Shown here: positions 37,701 to 48,979 of the stretch, in pieces | Layout: each line of letters starts with the position of its first letter | Position numbering within the stretch: the stretch's first letter is position 1 | Assembly: GCF_030848805.1 (NCBI RefSeq) | Contig: NC_092369.1 | Location: 11,879,199-11,943,198 of the forward strand | DNA length: 64,000 nucleotides | Source: Temnothorax longispinosus | Taxonomy: Eukaryota > Arthropoda > Insecta > Hymenoptera > Formicidae | Reading direction: 5' to 3' | Made by a program: the position numbers and the translations under genes | The notes under the pieces: generated by a model | Seen by the model: the letters and a program-made list of their open reading frames with translations, nothing else | The model's database searches: none | Told to the model about the DNA's origin: nothing

Positions 37701-38629
37701 TTCGAAACCTCATCAACGACGTGTTCTTCTTGATTCTTCTCAGTTTCTTCCGCTGGAGTATGATGTAAGCTACGAAGCTCATTGCGTACATCCTCACTCA
37801 CATCCTCGGTATTCTCTATTCGTGCCCCATCCAAATTATGTTCTGCCACATTCTCGATCTGCTCCGTTTCTTCCTTATTTAAATCTATATTTTCCGTCTG
37901 TTTCGAGCTGGCGTCCTCCAAATTCTCTTCAAGATTGGAAGAAGGGTCTGCGTGTTTCTCCTCTTCCGGCTGCGCCCTATCTTCGTCGCCGTTCACATCC
38001 ACATTTTTCACACCCTCGTGCAATTGTTCGACGTTGATCTCAATGGTATCTCCCTGCGAATCTGAGCTGTCTTCTATGATACTGTCCTGTATCTTTCGTT
38101 GGTCCAGTTCCACGGTATCGTCGGACTCGACCTGTGCGTCAAATCGTCGAATACCTTCGTCCTTCTGCGCATTCTCTTCGACGGTCTGTGCGACATTCTC
38201 GCCATCCTGCAACACGGGCTTACCGGAGAGGCTCACGTCGTTCCGTCGTCTTTTCTTCGCCACAAATAGTAAGCTACCTTCATCACCTTCGGCAGCTTCG
38301 GTCTGGATCTTTTCAGGATCCTCGACGAGTATCTCTTCCGTTGGATCCTTTCTTTCTTTGCCACTAACATCTTCATCTGTATCATCTTCTGCTACCGCCA
38401 AGCTTTTTCGAGCTTGATCCACTTCCTCCTTGTCCACGCCATCAGAATTGAAATCGCTCACCGGTTCCGAAATTTTGCCGTGCACTTGATCCGCAATGAC
38501 ACCGCCGTCATCGTGAGGCACACTCCGCGCTCGTGCGTGAAGGACGCAAAGCAGAAGGATGAAACAGAGAGGGACGAGCCGGTGGATGCTCGTAGTTGAC
38601 CGTGGGCGTCGAGAGTTGAGTGCTCTCAT
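31796..38629 (-). CDS. giant secreted repeat protein with DUF1676-like tail, 2248 residues
   Basis: There are two coding exons: 38629-33709 (4921 bases) and 33621-31796 (1826 bases), with phase 1 at the join (donor GTGAATC, acceptor TTTTCTAG). The chosen ATG gives a signal peptide (LVPLCFILLLCVLHARA); an upstream in-frame ATG at 38710 lacks one. Domains in order are as follows. An acidic, probably disordered region covers roughly residues 36-470. Seven copies of a two-Cys repeat then end in Trp-Pro near residues 556, 686, 821, 1000, 1168, 1311 and 1451. A GQIPG tract lies at about 1472-1543. An eighth repeat copy is near 1815. The last 105 residues carry a basic-then-hydrophobic block (GRALKMKMNTLMPGIGF and on) ending HHRSYYHHGK. 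The tail resembles Osiris/DUF1676 proteins. The likely role is a structural cuticle or matrix protein. The repeat itself is not a family I can name. Confidence 0.88.
34003..34215 (-). repeat. tandem 36-bp repeats encoding GQIPG motifs
   Basis: In-frame tandem units of about 36 bases encode alternating GIGQIPGAG and GIGQIPGGG. The result is an elastomer-like Gly/Pro/Gln tract between repeats seven and eight of the giant protein. Near-identical units at the DNA level suggest recent unequal exchange, so length may vary between individuals. Confidence 0.9.
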
Positions 38630-38710
38630 GGTCGCGGTCGAGAGGCGAATGTCTCGGCCACTTCTGAGCCGGTCTATGGTCAGCCACACACATGGTGATA
38701 CACATACCAT

Positions 38711-41469
38711 CGCCTAAAGCACGCCGACTGTAGCCAGTTCACGGACGAAGAAGCAAACCTGTAGATGAATAACAGTCTGGCATTTCCATTTTTGCGGTGC
38801 CCCTCTACGCGGCTACTTCGGGGTTGCGGGGTAACGAGCTTCGCAGCCAACGAGTTCGCCGTGGCCGACCGGTTGCGTTTCCTGCGCGGAAATGGCAATG
38901 GCATCAGGTGCATCGATCGCTCGATTTATCCCGACACGCGATTTCCTTAACGCAATTAATCGTGCAAATTAGTCGTACCGTTCGAGCGTTAGTTGTCTTG
39001 TTTGCGGCATGAGTTACTTGTCGCGAAGCTGAGGAAGTTCATTTACTTCAGATTGTTTGACAATTATGGTTTACGAGCGCTCTTAGCGCTTGGGGCAATA
39101 CGTTAGAAGAAGAAAACGAGAAATTTTCGCCGTAACATAGCTAAGTAAGTGCACGTACATTTTTGCGATTAACTCATATACACAACATCGGGCATACCGA
39201 GAAACAGAGTCTAAAATAAAAATCTATATCATAATTAAATATATCGCTCTTTACTCGATTTCCGTTTTTAAATCTATATAATTAATCTATTTGATTGATA
39301 AAGACTCGGTGTAGTTAAAATGTTCCATTTCATTGTATTAAAGTTAATATATAAATTTAATTTTGTTCTTAACATCTATTTTTGCTTGTTCATTGGCTCT
39401 TAATTACTTTACAGTCGTAAATATTTTTTAAATATTTTTTTTACCATTCTCATAAAAATCTCTTACTCTTCTTTTTTTAAAATGGAACGCTTTTACTTTT
39501 CTTTTATATAATGAAATGATATTGATTATATTATTTGTATTAATTAAGAAAACTATTATTAATTATAATAATATCCTATAATTAACTAGGAAAACGTCTT
39601 GTTGTAAACATCTATATCGTCCAATTATATTTTAATTATATCAATGATAAGAAATCACAGATGTTTTTAAAAAGTTTCTCATAATTAATTAAAATGCAAA
39701 GGCAAATTAATTAGCGATGGATGAAAAGCGAATGCAGTTCTTAAGCGAAAATCGAAAGAAGCAAAGAAAATAATAATCCGTAGGTCTTTGAACGCGATGT
39801 TGCATAAATAAAGATCACAGATCGGGTTTCGCGTTCGTATTTAATACAGTCTTGCTCGCGCGGTCTCTGCTCGTGCTGGTGTAAAGGGTTGAATTTTTAG
39901 TCCTTGAAGGAATCGAGACTCGTAGGAATGGCCAGGAAGAAGGGGGCATCCTAGCGTGGGGAGTGGAGACTGGAGAGTAATGCATTTTTACAGCGAATTT
40001 TATTTTTCAAGATGGTCGGCGCGATGCTCCCTACTTCTTCCCTCTCTTTGCTCCTTCCGTACTGGATGCGCAAAGACGATGCAATAAACCTGTATTGCCT
40101 TCCTTTACCGTCTGCCTTGCTTACGGTGCGTTCACAACGTTTAATGCCGCTTTTACTGCTTCGGCATCGTTTCCTGCGGTTCCATTCTCGTTAACGATTT
40201 TCGATATTTTCACATTGTCTCAATCACTTGACGTTAATCCCCAAAATATTAATGCATTTTTTCTATGCTGCAAGAAGGGGTTATAGAAAACTGTAATTTC
40301 TTTATAATATAATTTCGGGCATCTTTTACATTTTATACTTTTACCTTATTCAAGAATTATATTGAAATAACGTAACTAGCTGTACAGCAATCTCTTTCGG
40401 CTCTATAATAAGCGTAACGAGGTAAACCGCGTCGATCATCAACCATGACTTTTCTTTGAGCTACTTACTGACGCCAGACCGTTAATAAACTTTATGACGC
40501 ATAATGTTCCTTGTAATGTCTCGTTACGAGGTCAGGCAGCAGTTGTTAAGTTAGTCGGAAGCGCGGTGCATCATTCGTTAAGGACCACTACTTGCAGCAA
40601 CGTTGCACAAATAAGTGGCTGCTGCTGTCATGCGTTTGGAAGATTGACGCGGCGGTATTTAGGAGAATAAGCAGTACCAAGAAAACTAGTTTGAAAAAAT
40701 GTGTTCACAATTGCATACTGTTCACAAACGGATATTCCAAACTCGTAAAATATTTCCCGAAGTGAAGATTGTACAAGTGTGCGCGCGTGTGTAATCGACG
40801 CGTTGCGGGGAATTTCATCGGAAAATTGTGAAGCAATGCGTTCCAACTACTCTTGGTTCAGCCACTCCTTTTCAAGGTGATGGCCACGCGTGAACGGTCG
40901 TTGCACGATGACCGTGACAGTGACGTGCGTAAAAAGTGAAAGACGGCAGGTACGTGTTATTCCTAAAACTTCTCCTCTTATCAAAATGTAACATCGTTTA
41001 AATAAAGGATCTGCTAAAAATAAGATCTAGTAAATTTTATATGTCAAAAAGGATTTCACATAAATTATTAATTATCAGTAAAACGTTTTCTCGAGCAATA
41101 GTTGTGGATTAGAGAATTTTATCGCCGTGTAATTTATTGTAAGACATGCGGTATGTTAAAAGAATGCTTTCTAACGTTAGAATTCGGGTCGTTCTCCGGA
41201 TTCTCTGAGGTATTTGTAAAATATAGGTACCGAGAAGGAGTCCGAAAGAGGTGCGCAGAAAGTCGGCGCGCAGCGAGCGGGCAATTCTCTTTCGAGTTCG
41301 AACCGCTCGGTTAGTCGGAGGGAATCATACGGCTGCTCGTGCGGGTCCGAATAACACGTATTTCGTGTAGTCGCAGGAGGTTCAGGAGAAGGCAGAGGGA
41401 AGAAAGATCGGTCGAAAGAAAAGGATCGTAAGTGTCGATGAGTCCGGGTGGTGGTAAACCGGTCTGAGA
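38711..41469. other. intergenic between divergent genes
   Basis: Holds the upstream regions of the giant repeat gene (minus) and the first DUF1676-like gene (plus). ORFs near 38.7-39.0 kb and 41.1-41.5 kb are short and overlap on both strands. Nothing else is supported, and no clear TATA/initiator pair was found. Confidence 0.45.
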
Positions 41470-41827
41470 ATGCAGGCGATTGGCCGGATCTTGGCGTACA
41501 TGCTATTGGCAACTGCATTTACAAAAAATGTGCTTGCAACGAGGGCCGCGAACGTCAAATTTTCGAGGGACAGCTATAAAATCGCACGATGCAACACCAC
41601 GAAACTGGAGTTGGTCCCGGAACCAGCCTCGCTGATTTCTGACATCGAAAGTCTTCGGAGTATCCTGGTGAACGCATTCAAAAGGAAACCAGTTCAAGGT
41701 GAGGAACGTAACATTATTTCTACGTCTATTATAATAAAAAATAAGCATGAGAGAAGAAGTAGAATTAGAAAAACTTTTTGGCGATAATAGAATCATAAAT
41801 TTCAACATTAATTTTTTTACTGAAGTG

Positions 41828-41867
<40 letters not shown>

Positions 41868-42766
41868 TTTAAAATATGTATCCATTTTAAAATTATAAAT
41901 AATAATGTTAATAATATTGATATATATTATGCAGAAATTGAAGAAAAGTCTCGCACTTTTGGACACAAAAGAATTCAGTTCATGCTGATGCCGATGATGT
42001 ATAAAATGGGAGTGATGATGACAATGATGATGGTAATAATAGCGCTCACAGCGAAGGGACTTATTGTAGGTAAGCACCGTTACTTTCATAACGCAATGAA
42101 AAATGTTACCCACACAAATGTTTAACAGTCTCGTGGCTACCTGTGGACGGCGTAACCTGCATACATGATTAAGTGATATTGCTGACCCATTTACTGAATA
42201 TATGAGTTCAGTATTCAAGAGCGTTAGATTCACACGTGAAACTTTTTACTTATCCCAGTATTTCTCATAATTATTGATAAATGATATGACATAAAAAAAT
42301 GTTTTATTCATTTCTTGTTGATTGATAAATTACTTATTATTCATCATCGTAAATAACAAAATCCTGTCGTAACACTCATAATCGTAAAATTTATTATTAC
42401 AATTTTCATTTCGCTCGATAACCGGTTTACTTACTTATCCATCCGTTAAATTTATTGTCGTTGGAATATATTAAGTTTTATAAGATTCTCCAATCCGTAA
42501 AATGTGTGCATGGCTTATCTTAACATATACGGAACGGAAGTTTTAATCCCTGCGTTTCACTATTTGCAGGAGTCATATTGCTGGTACTTAAACTGAGCAC
42601 CTTTCTGACAAAACTTCATTCCGGCTACCACACAACGCAACCATGGGCATCACAACAACCAGTTCACGTACACGTTCACAGCGCTTTTCCCCATGGTCAC
42701 CCACAAATGTACCAAAGTTGGGCGAGTGCCCCTGCATATGAGGAGCCTTATTACTATAAGGGATAA
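41470..42766 (+). CDS. small secreted DUF1676/Osiris-like protein (A)
   Basis: Exons are 41470-41698, 41935-42069 and 42570-42766; both joins are phase 1; 186 residues. It starts with an N-terminal signal (ILAYMLLATAFTKNVLA). A short linker with one Cys follows, then a basic segment leading into a Met-rich hydrophobic block (FMLMPMMYKMGVMMTMMM and IIALTAKGLIVGVILLVL). It ends in a His/Tyr/Pro-rich tail (HVHVHSAFPHGHPQMYQ through EEPYYYKG). The layout of signal, linker, basic plus long hydrophobic block and aromatic tail is that of Osiris-type insect proteins, which act in the secretory/endosomal system of cuticle-forming cells. It lacks the usual N-terminal Cys pair, so membership is by layout, not by a diagnostic motif. 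Same strand as protein B at 44.4 kb. Confidence 0.75.
41831..41863. repeat. (AT)n microsatellite
   Basis: A pure AT tract of about 33 bases within intron 1 of DUF1676-like gene A. Confidence 0.95.
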
Positions 42767-44385
42767 AATTCATATAAATTACATATATTTCGACCAGGAG
42801 ATTTTTTACTCAAAAGCCATTAACCAAAAAAAGGTCATAACAAAACGTAATAGCCATCAATAGAAGCTACACTATTTGTATGATTTTAAGACATTCTTTG
42901 TCTTCTTGCGTTTATTAATTTATTCAAATAATATTATTAATATCTGACTTTTTATGGCTGTAGATATTAATATTCGCCATAGCATTGCTATTCAGACGCT
43001 ATTTTTGGAAGCACTTATTCGTGCGAAAAATAAGAATTAAAATGTCAATTTAAAATAGGTCTTTTTACGCTGTGACCGAGTTCTTCGCATATTTTACTGT
43101 AAATTAAGCAGATACAGGTATACCAAAGGAATTTTCCTAACTTATGATAATAATTATAAGTTTGCAAAGTTTAAAGAGCGAAATTCCTTTTCTAAAGGAA
43201 ATACAAGTAGCGTTTTATAACGCAATAAATATGTAATTATTTATTGATAATTTATTTATTATGATATAATATTTATTACCTACACATATTATATATAAGA
43301 TGTACCACACGATGTGCCTTCGTAAAATACGTAAACAAATTGGATAAAGTCCTACGCACATCGCATGGCGAATTTAAGAAAGATACATTTATCTCTATCA
43401 TCATGTTCATCAAATAACAATCACATATAAAATATTAATTTGGCCTATAGTTATGTGAAATGCGTATAATGTAGAACTACATTTCCGTACAAAACGAAAA
43501 GTATTTATATTTAAGAATTAACTACACACATACCTCATGTTACCAATAAGGATATATTTATAAGGCATTAAATATTATTAGAAATAGATGTTTTTAGAGA
43601 AATCTTTTATCCCCCATTCTTAGATTGCTAAAATTAATATATTTATCGACGAGCGGCCAGTGACCGCTGTAGCGAGTGACCACTGAGCGAGCCATATTCA
43701 TGTTACGTCTGTTCCGCTGTAAATAGCCTTCTCCGGTAAACGAGACCCAGTTTTCCCGGCCTAAGGTAACCTGGCGTGGGGTATCTGAATGAAACAAAAA
43801 AGTAAAATATCTCTACTGCGCTTCGCGTAACATCGTGCAGTCTACATGGCAAGCGAACAGGAGAACGACGCGTTATATAGTGTATATCGGAGAGAAGATC
43901 AGACGAATAACAGTTTCTAAAAGAGTTTCATTTGGTATCTTTTGTACGTTAGTGAAATGTTCATTTAATTAACTGTGAGCGGGTCACGAGTATCACTGAT
44001 GACACATCATAATAGTGTAATATAGATGCATAGTTATCGTGAAAATGATATAAGTGTGGATCTAGCATCATATAATCTCATGTTTCATACAACATAAAAA
44101 AACATAACGTAAGTTATAAAAATATTAAGTAATTTGTAAAATAATTTAACGGTAGTAGCTTTAAATCTTTATTAAATTTATCAAATTTATCAAATGTATT
44201 TGCAGATAATTATAAAAAATATATAGTTTTATCTATTATTTTGAGAATTTATCTTAACACATCGTGTATAAATTTAATAAATATAATCGTCAGCAATACA
44301 TCTTCTATTTTGGAAGAAAATTTGTAAATAATTCTCGATATATATATTTCAGTCAATAATATAAATCCATTGTAAATTCGAGGAC
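42767..44385. other. intergenic, AT-rich
   Basis: Lies between the two small DUF1676-like genes. It is mostly AT-rich. One GC-richer open patch on the minus strand (43594-43784) is listed as a candidate exon. TTTCAGTC at about 44347-44354, just upstream of gene B, could be an initiator or an acceptor for a 5'UTR intron. Confidence 0.4.
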
Positions 44386-45448
44386 ATGAATGGGGCAAAG
44401 GTTTTCGTTTGCCATATTATTATCTGGCTAGTAACATCGTCAAAACTGTTAATTGAAGCTGAAGAAAGATGGAACAATTCCCAAATCAGCCTCAGCAAAA
44501 CTCAAAGCTTGAAAATCTTCCCGGGAATCAAGTTTTGCTTGGCGAACAGTGAAATCAATATTCATGTGAGAGTTCACGACCTACTACGAGGTATTGACAG
44601 AATTTAAATTTACTCTGCACTTTTTACCTTTGAGGAAGATTAAGATTTCTCTTCTTTAGAGACGGAAGTGCAAGCAAGAAGCAAAGATAAGAAGAGTCCA
44701 TTAGAAAGAATGGGATACATGATGCTGATGACGCCATTTATTATGCAGGTTTCTTATTTACTGTTCTCATTAAACATTCCTCCCTAGAAGAAATGATAAA
44801 ATCCGTCTCTTTTCCAGATACTCTCCCTACCGGGCGCCCTAGCGACCATTAAAATATCACTTTTAAGGAGTATCATGGTGGCGCAATTAGCAATCGCAAT
44901 AATGATCTACAATTTAATCAGAAGCTCTCAAAACTCGGAAGTTGTAGTCCGTCGACCGTATCATCACGCACACTATCGTCACAGACATCACGGTCAACCC
45001 GACGACGAGGACGAATGGTTCGGTAGATAAAATACGCGTACGAGTGTGACAATGAGAACAATATATTCTCGTGATGCAGAAGCAATTTTCCAAAGCGATA
45101 CACTCAAAAGTACGGGGGGCATCTGTGATATCGATCGAGAGTTCGTAACGCTCAATGTGCAAAATTAATTGATTAATTTTTAAAGTTATTTACATGTTCT
45201 TATATAGAAATTATTAAATTATTTTCTACATATGTTATATATATATTTTTATTTGTGAACAATGTGATTCGCAATAAGAGAAAATATATCATTGATCTCT
45301 CGTCGGCTGCGTACTCACCTGTCCGCGTTTTGGCTCGTATTAACCAGAGTGACGGTATCAAGATGTCGGCTGCGGACTGACCCACTTCGGGCCTCCACAT
45401 AACGGCATTTTGGTCCAGATTCTCACATTTGCGTGCAGACATATCCAT
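43594..45448 (-). CDS. candidate two-exon antisense gene, unrecognised, 106 residues
   Basis: A possible first exon, 45448-45319, starts at an ATG placed right after a stop and ends at a strong donor (GTGAGT) in phase 1. The next open minus-strand patch, 43784-43594, has a pyrimidine-rich acceptor (TTTGTTTCATTCAG) and completes the codon in frame to a stop. The product would include MWRPEVGQSAADILIPSLWL and TPRQVTLGRENWVSFTGEGY. Its intron would contain all of DUF1676-like gene B on the other strand. No family is recognised. Phase agreement alone happens one time in three, so this is weak. Confidence 0.2.
44386..45030 (+). CDS. small secreted DUF1676/Osiris-like protein (B)
   Basis: Exons are 44386-44590, 44660-44748 and 44818-45030; 168 residues. 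The N-terminus (KVFVCHIIIWLVTSSKLLIEA) is a signal peptide. A linker with a single Cys leads to a hydrophobic block (YMMLMTPFIMQILSLPGA, then ISLLRSIMVAQLAIAIMIY). The C-terminus is strongly His/Tyr/Arg-rich (YHHAHYRHRHHGQPDDEDE). Exon 2 uses a GTTTCT donor, weaker than usual, but the phase is clean. Layout and exon pattern (signal plus linker, first half of hydrophobic block, second half plus tail) match gene A. A local duplication followed by divergence is therefore likely. Function is inferred only from this layout: cuticle-related, secreted or vesicular. Confidence 0.72.
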
Positions 45449-47769
45449 TCAGGTTTTCTCATTTCTCTCTCGGTAAATTCGACATCGAAATCGAAATTAG
45501 AATTCCACTGTGCTTCTCGGGGAACAAAATCTCTCGACGGCGGAAGCACAAATGGCGTTCTTACACGCGAATAAGAAGAACATACAAGTTGATCGTAACG
45601 CAAATATCGGAAGCTTCGTAACGACGAACTGAATCTTCGAGACGTCGATATTCCTGATGCGTATATGTGCCAGAAACCCACCTTCCGCGAGCGATTGGCA
45701 TTGTTGGTATGCCACGAGGATCGTCGTGTTGAAAATCGACACCTCGCAATACAAATCAGATCGGCAGGCCGTTTTCTGGACTACAAAATGCATGATGCAC
45801 AGTGCATACCCGAGCAAATAAGAATCAAACGTTCGCTTATCGCGAATACTGCTTGAACCGCGTAAACATTACGTGGAAGAATTTAGATCTCTATCGCCGC
45901 TTCTACAACAATTCGATATTCCACGAACGAGTGTCTAATACCCAGCCTGTTCCAGATTGCAACGGAAAATCGAACGATTGACGAATACATCAGGCCGGTC
46001 TGGAGAAATTTTACTGGGCACGAAGAGTTTGAGTTTCACGACTATAAAGAACCTGATATCCATCAATTGTACATTTTTAGATTGTCACGAAAATAGAATT
46101 TTCTCTCGCAAATGTCGCGTCGACTTAGTTATAGTGATATTTGACACTTTCTACATGTCTGACTGTAATACGCGCAATTTTAACTACGCAACGTCCAGGC
46201 TTCGTCTCCAAGATTATAGCTCACCGTGATCAGAAGTTTATAACGGTGCTAACTTTCGATCGAATCGTGCGATTTCTAATCTTGTCAAATCCAGTACGTC
46301 ATATATATTCAGATGAAATTTTCGAGGCACAATTTCCGAATCGACGCGAACGGCCCTGACCTTCATTTTACCGTACTGTCCAATTTACAGGCAAAACCCA
46401 GAAAACTTAAAAACAAGAAAAAAAATTTCTCCAATAATGAAATCCTCGATATTTTATCGAAGCTACATTTCACGATTTTCTTAACAGATTATTTTAATCG
46501 AAGCAAATTAGCTGTAACGAGATTTCCCTAGAATGTGTCGTACGCTTTGCACAATGGCGTTGAAAAATGCAAGATTCTGCTGACATTATTCAGTGTCCGA
46601 TTAGTTGACCTATGCGCATTGAACGCGCATTAATTTATTATAATCCTGCATCGTCCAGCACTCCCAAGAGCGCTCGTTTCTTAACAAGAAACAACCATCG
46701 ATCTGACAGCGTTAAGTGTGAGAAACTAAAACGAAAGGTCATCTAATAAATACAAGCTTATCGTGATCGATGTAAATGTCTTCACATCCCGAGCTTGTTA
46801 ATGTCCACCAGAAAGTCACCTGTGTCAGTAACAATTTAAATTAATTTTATGTAATAAATTTTAATTAATTTACGGTTAATAAAATTTAAATAAATTTACG
46901 TACGTTAAAGAAAGCCTAAATTTCTTTTGTTGATAAATATTAATGTTAATTATTCTCTCACAATGTTAAGTTCAACTTTTAAGATAAAGTGGAATATCTG
47001 AGAAAACTGAAAGTTGTGTTAAATACAATAACAAAGAAGTGTACTATGTCCGCACTAAATGACTTGCGTGAAAAATTTAGATAAATATTTATCGTCGGTA
47101 TTTGTTCTAACCAATCACACAATGACCATCTTATAACTGCATTTCATAATTTTCTATACTGAAAAAAATCTAAACTTTAAGACCGAAACATTTGTAACTG
47201 TAATTTTAAAGGATTTACCTTACTATACAATATAATTTTTGCTTCACCATCGGTGTTCGCTCGTTTTACTTGCCTTTTATATTTATTTTATCTCTTTGAT
47301 ATCTTGAGAGCTTTAATTTGTATATAAATATTTATCACTTTTCCTAATTTGTGTCACTCGTAACTCAAGTAAAAACGTCGATAAAATTTAGTGTTATGTC
47401 ATAGACAGCAACATGAATATATCTTATAGCGCGGAACGCAATTTACAGCCACGATACATTCGATCCACGACGATCTACGATCATTAATGAACCCCGGCGC
47501 AATTACCTCGCAGCCAAGTATGCAAAATGTGTGAAAGCATCTGCCCATCGAGAAAAACGTCAAAGGCCTCCTGATTTTTCCTTCTTGTCCCCTTCACGCT
47601 TTTCTCTTCTCCCTCGTTGTCTTCTCTCCGTTAGATCGTTTAATAGATAATTCGCGGAGAGGACGAGAACATTTTTCTTGTTAGTTACGTCACCGCTGCA
47701 TGCTCGGAGGATTCGCTCGTGCCATCATTCAGTCGCGTGAACTCGAAGCCACAGGGATCTTCGTCAGGG
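45031..47769. other. intergenic with an unresolved GC-richer patch
   Basis: Between 45.3 and 46.4 kb several frames on both strands are open, for example minus 45817-45497 with a membrane-like stretch. They conflict and none shows a known motif. It may be a decayed exon set or mobile element. From 46.8 to 47.4 kb the DNA is AT-rich with nothing seen. The region just before 47770 should hold the promoter of the RR-like gene. Confidence 0.35.
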
Positions 47770-48979
47770 ATGTCGTCCTTCGTGGTGAGGATCCAAGGCC
47801 GACGGAGGAAAATATACGTTATCACGCGATAAAGAAGACGCGATTTTCAATTACAGAGGAGATGGGGCGATCTTCTGTGCTTGCTGTGCTACCTGGTCAC
47901 GCAACATCGCACGGTCGCGGACGATAACAGCGTTAACAGGCCTTATGAGTTCTCCTTCAACATAGTCGATTTTCAACATAGATTCGAAAAGAAAGGTATA
48001 TCGATCGAAAGAAGTGTCGGTCAAGATTTTTATTATTATAGATAAATGAATTACATAATTCTCAAATAATGTGCTTATAAGTGTTTTTGTGTATTTCTTC
48101 GTTAAGATGCCGAGGGGCTTATTACCGGAGAATACGGTTTTATCACAGCTGATAGTGTTTATCACGAGACTGGATATAAGACCGACAAAGATGGGGATTT
48201 TATTATCACGAGACAGAGGAACCGGAAAATAACGAGTTGTGAGTTATATCTTTATTAAAGTAACAAATCTAAATTTTATGTGTTTTGGTTATTTCAAACA
48301 TCTGAAACGTTTCGTCTTGGCCTAATAAGTGGAGGACGCGCAAGAGATATTTAAAGATAGGCCGGAAGCAGCGAAGAAATTAATCGAAGCCGTGATGAAG
48401 GCCTGCGGCGGCTGTAAAATACCGATAAAGCATGAGGACGATCAGCCAAAACCTATCAAGATAGTTACAGAGTCGCCGCCGCAGAAAAAGATGGATCCGA
48501 TATTAAAGCAGATGATGAAGATATTGACAGGTAAGATAAAAAGGAATCTGTTTGCAGTGAATGAGATAGTTATAAATTCACGCTCTTTTATAGCCAACAC
48601 GTCTGCTAAGAATATCAAGAAAGAAGACATGAAAAACATTACGAAAAGCATGGTGCGGGCTGCGAAGAAGCTGTTGTCCGAGGAAGACAGTCCGAATAAA
48701 GTCGCCGTGAGTGATCGAGTCCTGGAAAAAATGGCGAACGATCTGTACTATCAGTTCAACTACACGATAACGTCGCACGGCCATCACGAGGACGGCTATC
48801 GCGACGGAAGGAAGAACGGTAGCTATCGATCTCAAAACGAAAACGGTATCGACACGCAGGTGAGGTATCTGTCCAACGAATTCGGGCATCAGCCCAACAT
48901 CACGTTCGTTCCGCAGATGAAGGCGGCCGACGAGGAGCATGCTCTCAAAGGATACTCGTTTCGTTGGTATTGGTCGTAA
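47770..48979 (+). CDS. cuticular protein with two RR-like (chitin_bind_4-type) motifs
   Basis: Exons are 47770-47784, 47857-47995, 48107-48238, 48330-48530 and 48594-48979; 290 residues. The first coding exon is only 15 bases (MSSFV). It joins in phase 0 to WGDLLCLLCYLVT, giving a signal peptide. An RR-like motif near residues 34-93 reads RPYEFSFNIVDFQHRFEKKD, then GLITGEYGFITADSVYHETG and GDFIITRQRNRK. A Lys-rich, helical middle part with CGGC follows. A second RR-like motif near the C-terminus reads FNYTITSHGHHEDGYRDGRK, then GSYRSQNENGIDTQVRY. Both resemble the Rebers-Riddiford extended consensus of chitin-binding cuticle proteins. The likely role is a secreted chitin-binding cuticle component. 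Two separated copies in one chain is unusual. Intron 4 (63 bases) has no stop and keeps frame, so retention would add 21 residues. Confidence 0.82.

Noticed and set aside
37782..38417. 211-codon plus-strand Ser/Phe-rich ORF
   Set aside because: Antisense shadow of the acidic N-terminal region of the giant protein, where low-complexity codons leave the opposite strand open.
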